This document shows, piece after piece, positions 1 through 7,100 of a DNA stretch of 28,257 nucleotides (within the stretch, counting starts at the first letter, position 1; the number at the start of each line of letters is the position of its first letter). A program made the position numbers and the translations under genes. This DNA is from Anaerofustis sp. (lineage in GTDB: Bacteria > Bacillota > Clostridia > Eubacteriales > Anaerofustaceae). The stretch covers positions 1-28,257 of the forward strand of contig NZ_JAHZIA010000047.1 of NCBI RefSeq assembly GCF_019420015.1, in the 5' to 3' direction. The notes below the pieces were generated by a model. That model did no database searches. It had not been told where the DNA came from and saw only the letters and a program-made list of their open reading frames with translations.

Positions 1-145
1 CTTCTTCTTCATCTTTATTTGCAAATGACAATAAAAAGTTAGTTATTATATCCAACGGCAAAAGGTCACATCTGCCTTTCCCTTTTTTCATATCTCTTAC
101 CGCTCCTGTTGGGTATTCGGTGCGGTCTCCGCTATCATTTAACAT
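1..145 (-). CDS. DUF5664 (dATP/dGTP diphosphohydrolase-like) phage protein, N-terminal fragment
   Basis: A reading frame begins with ATG at 145-143 and runs off the left edge after 48 codons. It has a good ribosome binding site (GAAGGAGATA) just upstream. The start MLNDSGDRTEYPTGAVRDM and the following KGRCDLLPLD are typical of a phage family annotated as DUF5664 or dATP/dGTP diphosphohydrolase N-terminal domain. In phages such proteins are thought to act on nucleotide pools, but the part visible here contains no catalytic site, so function is by family only. It is the last early gene seen and is separated from its upstream neighbour by about 105 bases that carry a long hairpin. Confidence 0.75.
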   Translation of the reverse strand, partial: MLNDSGDRTEYPTGAVRDMKKGKGRCDLLPLDIITNFLLSFANKDEEE

Positions 146-161
146 TTTTATATCTCCTTCC

Positions 162-212
162 AATAAATCTAAGCATACTGACTATATTAGCGTTAGCATA
201 CTTAGATTTATT
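162..212 (-). promoter_or_regulatory. 17-bp RNA hairpin directly upstream of the DUF5664 gene ribosome binding site
   Basis: Arms 162-178 and 196-212 are complementary over 17 bp around a 17-nt loop. On the minus-strand transcript the only two departures from Watson-Crick pairing are G-U wobbles, while on the plus strand they would be A-C mismatches. This favours a structure formed in the minus-strand mRNA. No U-run follows, so it does not look like an intrinsic terminator. It ends just before the SD of the next gene and could affect translation, RNA stability or processing. Confidence 0.6.
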
Positions 213-250
213 TAATACTACATTCCACTATCTACTTGATGTAAAATGGG

Positions 251-967
251 TTATATTGTAACAATTACTTTATTATTTTTTATAAGTTCCTCTAATTCTT
301 CACATAATTTTGCCATAATATTATTTTTAGCATCTAATTTCCAAGCCCCTCCATCTGCCTCAAACAATGCTACTCCAATATTATTGCTATATTCTTTAAA
401 TCTTAATAGAAACTTGCTTTCTGGCTGTTCAACTTCATTAAATGTTCTGTAAGGCTTTAATGTTATAATACTGTCTACATTTATCATTTCCTTAAAAGAA
501 ATACCCTTTGCCACTTCTACTGATTGAGAGAAACCATCATCATTTTGTGTTGTAATATGCGAATTAGATATACTTGAAATGAGTTTTATGACATTGTCAC
601 GTTCTTCTGTTTGTATATATATACTTTTTAGCTTAATACACATTTCTTCTCTAGTAATATATCTGCCAAAATCGTGATACGGAGCATTAGAAACGGATGT
701 ATATAACAAATCTCGTTTTCTATTTTCTATATGTGTATAAACATCTATTGAATCTTCATCCGCAACAACAATCAACGGGGTTTTATGTTTTTCATATTCT
801 TTCTTTATAACATCACACACACCTTTAATAGATTTAAAATTTAATGGTTGAATAGCAGGAGGTTCTATCCTAAATAATTGTTTAGTTGAATAATCAAAAC
901 CATTACATTCTATAACTTCATTCTTTGCCATTTCTTCTATTTTTTCTATTGCATCTCTATTTAACAT
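251..967 (-). CDS. YfdQ/DUF2303-like phage early protein
   Basis: A 238-residue soluble protein with no signal peptide or membrane segment. Its C-terminal part reads TLKPYRTFNEVEQPESKF and, further on, ALFEADGGAWKL. These stretches recall the YfdQ/DUF2303 group of phage early proteins, whose biochemical role is unknown. The start codon overlaps the end of the preceding replication-terminator-like gene by 11 nt, which indicates translational coupling. It is followed by a hairpin-containing gap and then the DUF5664 gene. The family assignment is by remembered motif only. Confidence 0.6.
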   Translation of the reverse strand: MLNRDAIEKIEEMAKNEVIECNGFDYSTKQLFRIEPPAIQPLNFKSIKGVCDVIKKEYEKHKTPLIVVADEDSIDVYTHIENRKRDLLYTSVSNAPYHDFGRYITREEMCIKLKSIYIQTEERDNVIKLISSISNSHITTQNDDGFSQSVEVAKGISFKEMINVDSIITLKPYRTFNEVEQPESKFLLRFKEYSNNIGVALFEADGGAWKLDAKNNIMAKLCEELEELIKNNKVIVTI

Positions 968-1355
968 TTAATTTATCTCCTTTATCATTTGTATTTAATA
1001 AAATTCTAAGCTCTTTTGGTTGTTTTTGTTCGAAACCGTTAAACCCAATTTGTCCTGGAATATTAGGTACAAGCTCATATGCTTTAAGGTTTGCCTTATC
1101 GCCTTGTAAAACAAGTCCTGTTTCTACTGGGTTATAAGGTTCAATTTTTGATTTAGCACTGAACTTAACGGCTAATTTATCTCTATCTTGTGATGGTGTA
1201 AAATCTATTGTTAAAACAAGCGTTCTCTTTTTAGTTGGATTAGTATTTACATCTTTAATATTATCTAATATTTTTTTAAATTCTAAATCTGCACGTTCCA
1301 TAAACGAACCATTACCCAATTCTAGTAAACTTATATTATTTATTTTTTCATCCAT
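957..1355 (-). CDS. Replication-terminator-like phage protein
   Basis: 132 residues. The layout of an N-terminal LELGNGSFMERADLEF, then NTNPTKKRTLVLTIDF and a C-terminal half rich in short strands matches small phage proteins that databases commonly label replication terminator protein. That label comes from distant similarity, and an actual role in stopping replication forks is not shown by the sequence. It has an AGGAG-type ribosome binding site (about 1364-1369), a 34-nt gap to the winged-helix gene upstream, and overlaps the YfdQ-like gene by 11 nt. Its steady company with single-strand annealing and replication genes supports a DNA-metabolism role. Confidence 0.55.
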   Translation of the reverse strand: MDEKINNISLLELGNGSFMERADLEFKKILDNIKDVNTNPTKKRTLVLTIDFTPSQDRDKLAVKFSAKSKIEPYNPVETGLVLQGDKANLKAYELVPNIPGQIGFNGFEQKQPKELRILLNTNDKGDKLNVK

Positions 1356-1389
1356 TTTGAATTTCTCCTTTTATATTTCTTTATACTTT

Positions 1390-1677
1390 TTAATCCTTTA
1401 ACCTATATACACTGACACTTACTTTTGTCAGCGTGTCATATTTTTTACATACTTCTTCAACAACCCCTTTTTTCTTCAGCTCCGTAAGCCTGGGAGCTAC
1501 CGACTGCCTACCGCTTGACAGGGTAACACCTTTTTTGAACAATATCCCCGCTATTTCTCTTGCGGTATATTCTCCGCCGTCTTTTAATACTGCCTTTATA
1601 GCGGTATATAACTTTTGTTTGTCCATCTTCATCAATGCTTCTTTTCTGCATTCGCTAGAAATACTATTCTCGTTCAT
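1390..1677 (-). CDS. Small winged-helix-like phage protein
   Basis: The frame is open further upstream to 1725, but the ATG at 1677 is preferred: it has a GAGG motif about 9 nt upstream and overlaps the RusA gene by only 14 nt. This gives 95 residues. From about residue 34, YTAREIAGILFKKG, then QSVAPRLTELKKKGVVEEV and VSVYRL read like a winged-helix fold, with a helix-turn-helix followed by a beta wing ending in a Tyr-Arg-Leu strand. A role in DNA binding or replication control is inference. A later ATG at 1632 is possible. Confidence 0.5.
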   Translation of the reverse strand: MNENSISSECRKEALMKMDKQKLYTAIKAVLKDGGEYTAREIAGILFKKGVTLSSGRQSVAPRLTELKKKGVVEEVCKKYDTLTKVSVSVYRLKD

Positions 1678-2041
1678 ATAATTCAACCTCAATTCTTGGG
1701 TTTTCTTTGTCAATATAAAATTCATCTTTCAATATCCCTACACACTGCCAGTTGTCATTTTCTAAAATTCCCGCTGTTTGCAATGCGTCATTAATAATCT
1801 TCCTTGCAAAAGAAGATACATTGTCTTTATCTCTTCTCTTGTTCTTTTCGTAAAATCTGTATGTAATATCAACACATTTCATAGGCTTAATCCCCGAAGA
1901 TTTGATATGCCATTCTATATACTCTTGGTGTTGCTTTTTAAACTTACCGCCTGCATATTTATTAAATCTGCATTTGTCTATATATTCATTTAAACTGGGT
2001 AATCTTCCCTCAATAATGAATTTTTGCATTTTACAGTCCAT
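1664..2041 (-). CDS. rusA: RusA-family Holliday junction resolvase
   Basis: The product resembles RusA endonucleases, dimeric metal-dependent enzymes that cut Holliday junctions made during phage recombination. The key block RRDKDNVSSFARKIINDAL, followed by AGILENDNWQ, carries the spaced acidic residues that bind metal in the family. The N-terminal FIIEGRLPSLNEY matches the usual start of the fold (E. coli RusA has a PPSNN motif there). The start is uncertain: ATGs lie at 2053, 2041 and 2029. I chose 2041 because a GAGG motif sits 6 nt upstream; by alignment 2029 is also possible. About 125 residues is the normal size. It overlaps both neighbours in the early operon. Confidence 0.8.
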   Translation of the reverse strand: MDCKMQKFIIEGRLPSLNEYIDKCRFNKYAGGKFKKQHQEYIEWHIKSSGIKPMKCVDITYRFYEKNKRRDKDNVSSFARKIINDALQTAGILENDNWQCVGILKDEFYIDKENPRIEVELYERE

Positions 2042-2462
2042 GTATTTCCTCATATTCTTTTATGTAATCACTTATTTTTCTCGATTCTTCGTCTTCCCAT
2101 CTGATATTTGGAAACATATCTGAAAAAGGCTTTAATCCTGTTAACTCTTTTGAGTTATCCCATGTTTCACTGTATTTAACAGGTTTATCTTCAAATATCC
2201 ATAACTCACCGTTTTTGTCTCTAGCAATATAGCCATCCTTATATTTGTTATCCATATTTTTTAAAACATTATATTCTTCTTTAGTAATGATAAAATTTTT
2301 AGATATTTTTTTTAAATCCCAACAAATAGGAGTCTTATTGCATATATCATCAAATTTACAGTCAGTACAGTTCTGATATCCTTGATATCCTCTGGTTAGA
2401 CATTCCTGTCTTGTTATCCTTTTTACTTTACTTAATATTTCATATTCATCTTTTGTTATCAT
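2031..2462 (-). CDS. Cysteine-containing phage protein of unknown function
   Basis: 143 residues, not recognised with confidence. Two short similar segments, ITKDEYEILSKV near the start and ITKEEYNVLKNM in the middle, suggest an internal duplication. Between them is a cysteine cluster (CTDCKFDDIC followed by a later Cys), which could bind a metal ion. The stretch GYIARDKNGELWIFEDKP looks like the short beta module found in many small phage proteins of Gram-positive hosts. A GGAG ribosome binding site precedes the ATG. It is packed between a conserved 81-residue protein and RusA in the early operon. Confidence 0.6.
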   Translation of the reverse strand: MITKDEYEILSKVKRITRQECLTRGYQGYQNCTDCKFDDICNKTPICWDLKKISKNFIITKEEYNVLKNMDNKYKDGYIARDKNGELWIFEDKPVKYSETWDNSKELTGLKPFSDMFPNIRWEDEESRKISDYIKEYEEIHGL

Positions 2463-2464
2463 TG

Positions 2465-2710
2465 TTACGCTCCTTGCTTTCTTTCATATTTTTTAAATTC
2501 ATAGAATAAATAAATATCTCTGTTCATTAATGTGTAATGTTCTTTCACATCATATCTCTTATAGACTATTAACGGATATTTTTCATTCTTATTTTTTGCT
2601 CGAAGAATTTCCCACTCACCTTTTACCGGTTGTATTTCCCAACCATTTAAAATCAGAAATTTTTTAAATTCTTCTAGCTTTGTTTTATGTAGTAAATTTC
2701 TTCTTGCCAT
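2465..2710 (-). CDS. Small conserved phage protein (GWE...YPLIVY type)
   Basis: 81 residues. The pattern LEEFKKFLILNGWEIQPVKG, EWEILRAKN, YPLIVYKR and a C-terminal LMNRDIYLFYEFKK is one I associate with small proteins in the early regions of phages from low-GC Gram-positive bacteria; no function is established to my knowledge. It is soluble and basic at the N-terminus. Gaps of 2 nt downstream and 3 nt upstream place it firmly in the early operon. Confidence 0.6.
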   Translation of the reverse strand: MARRNLLHKTKLEEFKKFLILNGWEIQPVKGEWEILRAKNKNEKYPLIVYKRYDVKEHYTLMNRDIYLFYEFKKYERKQGA

Positions 2711-2713
2711 TTT

Positions 2714-3154
2714 TTATTTTTCCTTATAAGCCTTATTTCTTTTCAACCAATCTTTCGGGCTTTCATCTTCAATTGCATATTTGCTCGGTGCTTTCATGCA
2801 CCTTTCAATTAGTTCATCCAGTCCTATATCTTGATAATCTTCTTTCGGCTTTTCTTTTATTGCCTTGATTTTGTTCTGATTTAAGGCTTTGTTTAAATCA
2901 TAGTCGTTGATTCTTAACAAATAATACAAATGTATACTTGTTATTCCTGTTTTCCTTGCTATATTGTTTACATTTAGCCTTTGTCCGTCATATTCGTATT
3001 TTCTGCATATCTCATGTCTTGTTAACGGTGGCATGATACAAATTTCTATAGGCTCGCCCTCGCAATACCGTCTGTAGAATGTATTGAAACTGATGTTTTC
3101 CATTTCGGCTATCTCGCTTAGTGTTCTTTCTTTTCCTTTCCAGTAAACGCTCAT
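2714..3154 (-). CDS. Tandem helix-turn-helix phage protein
   Basis: The frame is open to 3202, but the ATG at 3154 is preferred: the sequence ATGA there overlaps the stop codon of the HNH-like gene and an AAGGA motif lies just upstream. The 146-residue product seems to hold two HTH-like modules: RTLSEIAEMENISFNTFYRR near residue 12, and LNVNNIARKTGITSIHLYYL near residue 61. A charged C-terminal tail follows. It could be a DNA-binding regulator or a small terminase-like or adaptor protein; the sequence alone does not decide. Early-operon position suggests a DNA-metabolism role. Confidence 0.55.
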   Translation of the reverse strand: MSVYWKGKERTLSEIAEMENISFNTFYRRYCEGEPIEICIMPPLTRHEICRKYEYDGQRLNVNNIARKTGITSIHLYYLLRINDYDLNKALNQNKIKAIKEKPKEDYQDIGLDELIERCMKAPSKYAIEDESPKDWLKRNKAYKEK

Positions 3155-3441
3155 ATATAATTCCTTCCGAATATTTCCATAAAATTTAACTTTGGGTAAC
3201 ATTTCTCAAAGGCTTCTTGCCCTTTTTTAAACCAATATTCTCTTAATGTTTTATTGAAATGTATACCCGATTTACTGTCCCTGTGGTGGATGTAGCAAAG
3301 AGGAATGACCAGTCCGTATTTTATAGACAGTTTTCTTTTCCCACTGCCGAAAAATATTTCATGTTTTTCAGCGTGAGGTCTGCCGCATACTATGCAACAG
3401 TCCAAATCGTCCGTTAATATTGAATATCTGTTATCTGCCAT
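3151..3441 (-). CDS. HNH-like zinc-binding phage nuclease
   Basis: 96 residues. The motif order CIVCG, KHEIFFG, KYGLVIPLCYIHH and a C-terminal FMEIFGRNYI fits small phage HNH-type proteins: two pairs of Cys/Cys and Cys/His ligands around a His-containing beta-beta-alpha metal site. Such proteins nick or cut DNA, and in this position they normally serve recombination or replication. The central His in HEIF is the candidate catalytic base. It sits between the NinB-like gene (11-nt overlap) and the tandem HTH gene (ATGA overlap), so the three are probably translationally coupled. Confidence 0.7.
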   Translation of the reverse strand: MADNRYSILTDDLDCCIVCGRPHAEKHEIFFGSGKRKLSIKYGLVIPLCYIHHRDSKSGIHFNKTLREYWFKKGQEAFEKCYPKLNFMEIFGRNYI

Positions 3442-3976
3442 TTTTCCACAGACTTTTCATGTTTTCTATTTCTTCGGGTGTTCTTGTGTCAATTCCAAGC
3501 CCTTTCGCTTCTTCCACCACATAATCAATCAATCTTGCCATTTCTTCGGTGTTGTATACACTTGAACCGTAGAACGCCATTACCTTGATACATCCGTCTA
3601 TCTTGGAATTATCCAATTTTTCGGCATACCAGCCTAAACCTTTGCACTTCCAGTTACTTATGAATTTATCAACCGCCTTTTCTATCAACAGGATATAATC
3701 AAATACACCGACTTCTTTAACTGCTTGTATGTATACTTCTTCTTTGGTGCTTCCGATTACTTTTGCTATCTCATCACACAAAATCCATAAATAACCGTTA
3801 GCGTCCAAACTTCTCTTTTTTCTGTATTTTGAAATGTCAATACTTAACTTCTCTTCGTCTTTTAACTTGTTGGCTATTTCTTCCGCTGTCTTTCTTTCAT
3901 TCAATATCAATGAAAATATAATGTTATTGCTTTCAAAATCAATATTGACATCTTTAATTTTTCCCGTAGCTTTCAC
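3431..3976 (-). CDS. NinB/Orf-like recombination protein
   Basis: 181 residues starting at GTG (3976), supported by an AAGGTGG ribosome binding site. The segment YRKKRSLDANGYLWILCDEI is a hallmark of phage NinB-like proteins, and the C-terminal end GIDTRTPEEIENMKSLW is also typical. NinB (lambda Orf) binds single-stranded DNA and SSB and helps load annealing proteins, replacing RecFOR functions. The presence of SSB and a Rad52-like protein just upstream fits that role. Fold class is fairly secure from motifs; the exact activity is inferred from the family. Confidence 0.7.
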   Translation of the reverse strand: MKATGKIKDVNIDFESNNIIFSLILNERKTAEEIANKLKDEEKLSIDISKYRKKRSLDANGYLWILCDEIAKVIGSTKEEVYIQAVKEVGVFDYILLIEKAVDKFISNWKCKGLGWYAEKLDNSKIDGCIKVMAFYGSSVYNTEEMARLIDYVVEEAKGLGIDTRTPEEIENMKSLWKNGR

Positions 3977-4020
3977 CGTAAACCACCTTATTTTTTATTT
4001 CCTTAAAACTGATTTCATCC

Positions 4021-4413
4021 CTAAAAGGGCGTATCATCATCTTCTATAAAGTCATACTGCTCTGCCATTTCATCAATACTTTGTGTTTGTTCTTTCTTAG
4101 GTGTTAAGAAACTTATTTCTTCCGCTACAACTTCCATTACAAACCTGTTAGTACCGTCTTTTGCTTCATATGTTCTGGTCTGACATCTTCCGCAAACTCC
4201 TGTTAAATTCCCTTTTCTTAAATACTCTCCGCAAAGCTCAGCGGTTTTACCCCAAGCCACAATCGGTACAAAGTCTGTACTCTTTTCTCCGTCTCTCGAC
4301 TTGAAAGTCCTGTCAACCGCCAATGTAAAGGTAGCTACTGTGTTTCCGTTTTGCAATGTTCTTATCTCTGGGTCTCTTGTCAATCTTCCTATTAATGTTG
4401 TTTTATTTATCAT
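4021..4413 (-). CDS. ssb: Single-stranded DNA-binding protein
   Basis: 130 residues with an N-terminal OB fold: NKTTLIGRLTRDPEIRTLQN, then VATFTLAVDR and FVPIVAWGKTAELCGEYLRKG are standard bacterial SSB motifs. The C-terminus DFIEDDDTPF is the acidic tip that docks partner proteins; the final Phe is conserved. It coats single-stranded DNA in phage replication and recombination. The linker is short for a host SSB, as expected for a phage copy. It has a GAGAGGTT ribosome binding site and lies 3 nt from the Rad52-like gene, which fits joint use in single-strand annealing. Confidence 0.95.
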   Translation of the reverse strand: MINKTTLIGRLTRDPEIRTLQNGNTVATFTLAVDRTFKSRDGEKSTDFVPIVAWGKTAELCGEYLRKGNLTGVCGRCQTRTYEAKDGTNRFVMEVVAEEISFLTPKKEQTQSIDEMAEQYDFIEDDDTPF

Positions 4414-4416
4414 TTC

Positions 4417-5163
4417 TTAACCTCTCGCTTCCAATCTTTTTTTAGCCACGTCATAGATTATTTTTGCTTGTGTATATGTCAAATCTACAAATCTTGTTTT
4501 CTTAAACTGTCTCAAGCTTTCGGTGACTTCTTCCGTTTTCATCAAATCTTCTTTTACTGCTTCTTTTAAAATCTCATACATTTCGTCTTTGGTTATGGGT
4601 TGGGTGTTATTATTTTGTTGCGGTTTATCAATATTTCCTTTTAAATTAAATACAATCTTATTTGTTGTTAGATTTACAATTTCCAATTCTGATATTTTAT
4701 TATCGCTATATCCGATTTTTTTTACTTTAAACTTATCTTTTATTTCATATTTACCGTCACTTCTTTTACTGATTTTACAATTTTGATTATTTATCCATAT
4801 GAAAGGGGATGTATACAATTCTCTTCCGATTCCCCAATTAAAACACGCTCTTTTGAAACTGTCGGAAGCTTGTCCTTTTTCTTTTTCTGTGTTGCTTTGT
4901 GTTCCTACATCCTGCTTTACAACCCATTCACCGTACTCTCTGTTTCCTTCTTCTCCTTTTTCTATTTTTATTGCAACGTTACAAAATAGATTTCCGTTTA
5001 TCAGTTCATGACTTCGTTGCCAATTTCCCGCTCCGACTGTTTCATCCAATATATTCATGTCACATCTTGCGTCTTTGTATAACAATAAACTACATCCCGT
5101 ATTTTTAACTGTTTGAACTCTTACATCTATTTCATCAGCTTTTAATTTTCTGAAATTTAACAT
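4417..5163 (-). CDS. Rad52/Sak-like single-strand annealing protein
   Basis: 248 residues. The N-terminal half has the Rad52/22-type pattern: CSLLLYKDARCDMNILDE, then GAGNWQRSHE, then EWVVKQDVGTQS and KGQASDSFKRACFNWGIGR. The last block (a Ser-Asp-Phe-Lys-Arg helix followed by WGIGRELY) is shared with phage Sak and Rad52-family recombinases. The C-terminal half is a linker (poly-Gln/Asn) followed by a small helical domain, which in this class often contacts SSB. It anneals complementary single strands during phage recombination. It is encoded just upstream of ssb with an AAGGAG ribosome binding site. The subfamily (Rad52, Sak or similar) was not tested. Confidence 0.75.
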   Translation of the reverse strand: MLNFRKLKADEIDVRVQTVKNTGCSLLLYKDARCDMNILDETVGAGNWQRSHELINGNLFCNVAIKIEKGEEGNREYGEWVVKQDVGTQSNTEKEKGQASDSFKRACFNWGIGRELYTSPFIWINNQNCKISKRSDGKYEIKDKFKVKKIGYSDNKISELEIVNLTTNKIVFNLKGNIDKPQQNNNTQPITKDEMYEILKEAVKEDLMKTEEVTESLRQFKKTRFVDLTYTQAKIIYDVAKKRLEARG

Positions 5164-5166
5164 CTT

Positions 5167-5388
5167 CTACTCCTTTATTTCTCCTGTGATTATCAAAGGA
5201 CAATCCTTTTCTCTGTTTTCCAACGAATAGACTAAATTTCCTGTAACCAAACATCTATGACGTTTTAAATCAAACTCGCTTTTTATAAACGGGCAATAAC
5301 CGCATTTTGTTTCGTTTTCGGGAAATCCGATTTTCATATTTAATTCAGCCATTGTGTAATAACCGACACCGTTTTTAAAATCTTTCAA
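5167..5388 (-). CDS. Small Cys-rich phage protein, TTG start
   Basis: 73 residues, start TTG at 5388-5386; no ATG is near, and the GGAG that would serve it lies inside the end of the upstream gene. The pattern CGYCPF, HRCLVTG and DCPL (four Cys) looks like a compact zinc-binding module. Similar tiny four-cysteine proteins ending in a DCPL motif are frequent in phage early regions and have no known function. Later starts at Met13 or Met18 would keep all cysteines. It is 3 nt from the Rad52-like gene. Confidence 0.55.
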   Translation of the reverse strand: MKDFKNGVGYYTMAELNMKIGFPENETKCGYCPFIKSEFDLKRHRCLVTGNLVYSLENREKDCPLIITGEIKE

Positions 5389-5392
5389 TTCT

Positions 5393-5542
5393 CTATTCTC
5401 CTAAATTCGTTGTGTGAAATTCATCCTTTAAAATATCCATGTATTCATCAATACAACATTCACATATGTTATGTCTTGTTACTCTGTCTTCGTAATAATC
5501 TTCGCCTTGTTTGATTTCATCTCCACAAATACAACATTTCAT
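5393..5542 (-). CDS. Very small zinc-ribbon-like phage protein
   Basis: A 49-residue frame starts with ATG at 5542-5540 and ends with TAG at 5395-5393. The protein begins MKCCICGDEIKQGEDYYEDR and continues to NICECCIDEY. Two pairs of cysteines (CxxC-type, about 22 residues apart) suggest one zinc ribbon. It fills the otherwise empty space between two early genes, and its final codons contain the GGAG used by the next gene. A real gene is likely; its function is unknown. Confidence 0.65.
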   Translation of the reverse strand: MKCCICGDEIKQGEDYYEDRVTRHNICECCIDEYMDILKDEFHTTNLGE

Positions 5543-5547
5543 GATTA

Positions 5548-5841
5548 TTAATCCTCATATCCATAATTTAATTCCACGCTGCTTACTGTGCTGTCGTTAC
5601 TTACCTTTAACCAGTCTGAAATATCTTCTTCAAATTCAACCTCTTCAAACTCATCAAAAGGAAGTTCCGCTTTAATCTTTACTCCGTTGGTTTCAAAGTC
5701 CGTTAAGGTCTGTTCCAGTTCCTTTAAACGTCCGTTTAATCTTTCGTTATGTATTTTCAGTATCTTGTTTTCTTCTTCCAACTCTAAAACTAAATTTGTT
5801 ATCGCGTTGTATTTCCCTAAACTTAATATTTTTATCATCAT
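5548..5841 (-). CDS. Coiled-coil phage protein of unknown function
   Basis: 97 residues, not recognised. Residues about 16-52 have a heptad-like pattern rich in Leu, Glu and Lys (LVLELEEENKILKIHNERL and onward), predicting a coiled coil. The rest is strongly acidic (FDEFEEVEFEEDISDW). Such small acidic coiled-coil proteins in early operons may be adaptors or DNA mimics, but this is speculation. Start is ATG 5841 or the next codon, 5838; an AAAGG motif is upstream. It is spaced 2 nt from the preceding gene and 5 nt from the following one. Confidence 0.55.
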   Translation of the reverse strand: MMIKILSLGKYNAITNLVLELEEENKILKIHNERLNGRLKELEQTLTDFETNGVKIKAELPFDEFEEVEFEEDISDWLKVSNDSTVSSVELNYGYED

Positions 5842-5843
5842 TA

Positions 5844-6197
5844 CTACCTTTCTGTGTCTATAAAATAGATTTTATTGTTAACATCAAAATATATCTTGAA
5901 ATCTCCGCTATGATATTTTGCAAATTTATTAATCACTGGATTACTCATTTGAATAGATTTACTTTTATTTGCTCCTTTGTCTACAACCTTATAGCCGACT
6001 TTTTCATTTTCGGATTTAAAATATAATCTGTCACCGTCAACAGCACATACTGCATATCCATTAGGTGCTATCAAATCAGCAAATCCGTTTCTTAAAATGA
6101 TACTTACATATTCTCTTTCCCTTGCCTTACATAAATTTATAGAACAATCTTCTCCTGTTTTTGAAATCTGTTTATATTGCCATTTTAATTTTTTCAT
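5844..6197 (-). CDS. Hypothetical phage early protein
   Basis: 117 residues, not recognised. The composition is basic at the N-terminus and it is rich in predicted strands (VSIILRNGFADLIAP, YAVCAVDGDRLYFK, FKIYFDVNNKIYFID). No signal peptide, membrane segment or metal-binding motif is seen. Its ATG overlaps the stop codon of the replisome organiser gene by 4 nt, so it is translated right after the replication initiator and may act with it; this is inference from position only. Confidence 0.55.
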   Translation of the reverse strand: MKKLKWQYKQISKTGEDCSINLCKAREREYVSIILRNGFADLIAPNGYAVCAVDGDRLYFKSENEKVGYKVVDKGANKSKSIQMSNPVINKFAKYHSGDFKIYFDVNNKIYFIDTER

Positions 6198-6922
6198 CCG
6201 TTCATTATCCTTTCTATTTCTTCTTCGCTGTAATACTCATAATCATTTTCATATTTAAATGTTTCTTCTTTGTTTCGTTTGATGATATTTTGATTTAAAT
6301 ATCCTTCAAATTTAGTGCCGAACAATGTCTGTGGTCGTAGAAACTTTTCCCATTCAGTCCCTTTCCATTCAGCTACTTTTTTATCTATTACCGTTTTAAA
6401 ATCTTCTACCGTGAATCCTTCCTTTAACCTAGCCTTAATGATATCCCTTGTTTTTTGTGTTGTAGGTTTATACTTCGTTCCTGCTTTTTCGTTTAAATAT
6501 TCGATAATTTCCTTTATCTCGACTATATATATATTATTATTAGTATTTAATATTATATTTTTATTATTATCTTTAAACTTTTCTTTAAGGGGGGCATTAA
6601 CTTTTCTTTGGGGGGTATTAAACATTTCTTTAATAGGGTCATTAATAATTCTTATATACCTCTTTAATATTTCTTTACTACCCTCTTTGTACTCAATTTC
6701 CGTTGATATATACCCCTTTTCAACCAGTGCCTTTATCCATTTTGATATACTGACTGTTGTCACACCGTACAATTCCGCAAAGTAGCTGTTATTCGCCCAG
6801 CAATATCCTTTTTCGTTGCATAGTGACGTGATTTCCGCATACAGTAATTTAGCATTTGGGGTTAAATCTTTGTCATATCGTACGTGTGCCGGAATTATCG
6901 AATAATAACCCTTAAAATCCAT
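6194..6922 (-). CDS. Phage replisome organiser / replication initiator
   Basis: 242 residues. The N-terminus (YYSIIPAHVRYDKDLTPNAK, then ELYGVTTVSISKWIKALVEK) is a winged-helix DNA-binding domain of the HTH_36 type used by phage replication initiators. The C-terminal part EIIEYLNEKAGTKYKPTTQK to PQTLFGTKFEGYLN is the conserved phage C-terminal domain found in DnaD-like replisome organisers, which recruit the helicase loader. Between them is a low-complexity linker with the repeated motif N-x-P-(x)-K-E, and its DNA holds iteron-like repeats next to a very AT-rich tract. This fits origin DNA inside the initiator gene, as in lambda O. An AGGTGG ribosome binding site precedes the ATG. Confidence 0.85.
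   Translation of the reverse strand: MDFKGYYSIIPAHVRYDKDLTPNAKLLYAEITSLCNEKGYCWANNSYFAELYGVTTVSISKWIKALVEKGYISTEIEYKEGSKEILKRYIRIINDPIKEMFNTPQRKVNAPLKEKFKDNNKNIILNTNNNIYIVEIKEIIEYLNEKAGTKYKPTTQKTRDIIKARLKEGFTVEDFKTVIDKKVAEWKGTEWEKFLRPQTLFGTKFEGYLNQNIIKRNKEETFKYENDYEYYSEEEIERIMNG
6521..6644. repeat. Iteron-like direct repeats with adjacent AT-rich tract: candidate phage origin
   Basis: Three imperfect direct repeats lie at 6576-6599, 6599-6620 and 6621-6644, with starts 23 and 22 bp apart. Each reads AACWTTTCTTT, then a G-rich or TAGGG core, then CATTA or TATTA on the plus strand. Directly to the left, 6521-6575 is almost pure A and T. The block lies in the linker part of the replication initiator gene. 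Spacing of about two helical turns plus an AT-rich neighbour is typical of initiator-binding iterons beside a DNA unwinding element. Confidence 0.6.
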
Positions 6923-7100
6923 ATGCTAACCACCTGCCTAATTGCTCTCCTATATACATTCCAATTACAGAAAATATAATTGTTATTAAAATGTACTTGT
7001 AATTTTCTTTGAAACATGCTAGTATTTTTAATATAGTTTTATTTTTTATTCCACTTTTTTGCTGGCGGGCAATGGTGGAATTTTTATTTTTATATTGCAT
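6912..7100 (-). CDS. Small single-span membrane protein
   Basis: The frame is open to 7157, but that extension is only a Lys/Glu run read from a purine tract. The ATG at 7100 has a strong AGGAGG ribosome binding site and gives 62 residues. A basic N-terminal half is followed by one hydrophobic helix of about 20 residues (YILITIIFSVIGMYIGEQLG) containing a GxxxG pattern that could support helix pairing. Not recognised. It overlaps the initiator gene by 11 nt and probably sits in the host membrane early in infection. Confidence 0.6.
   Translation of the reverse strand: MQYKNKNSTIARQQKSGIKNKTILKILACFKENYKYILITIIFSVIGMYIGEQLGRWLAYGF

Noticed and set aside
6576..6644. Short CRISPR-like array
   Set aside because: The repeats are directly abutting and imperfect, with no spacers; they fit iterons.
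6315..6785. 156-codon plus-strand frame inside the replisome organiser gene
   Set aside because: Hydrophobic-looking antisense shadow of a gene with recognisable domains; it has no ribosome site.
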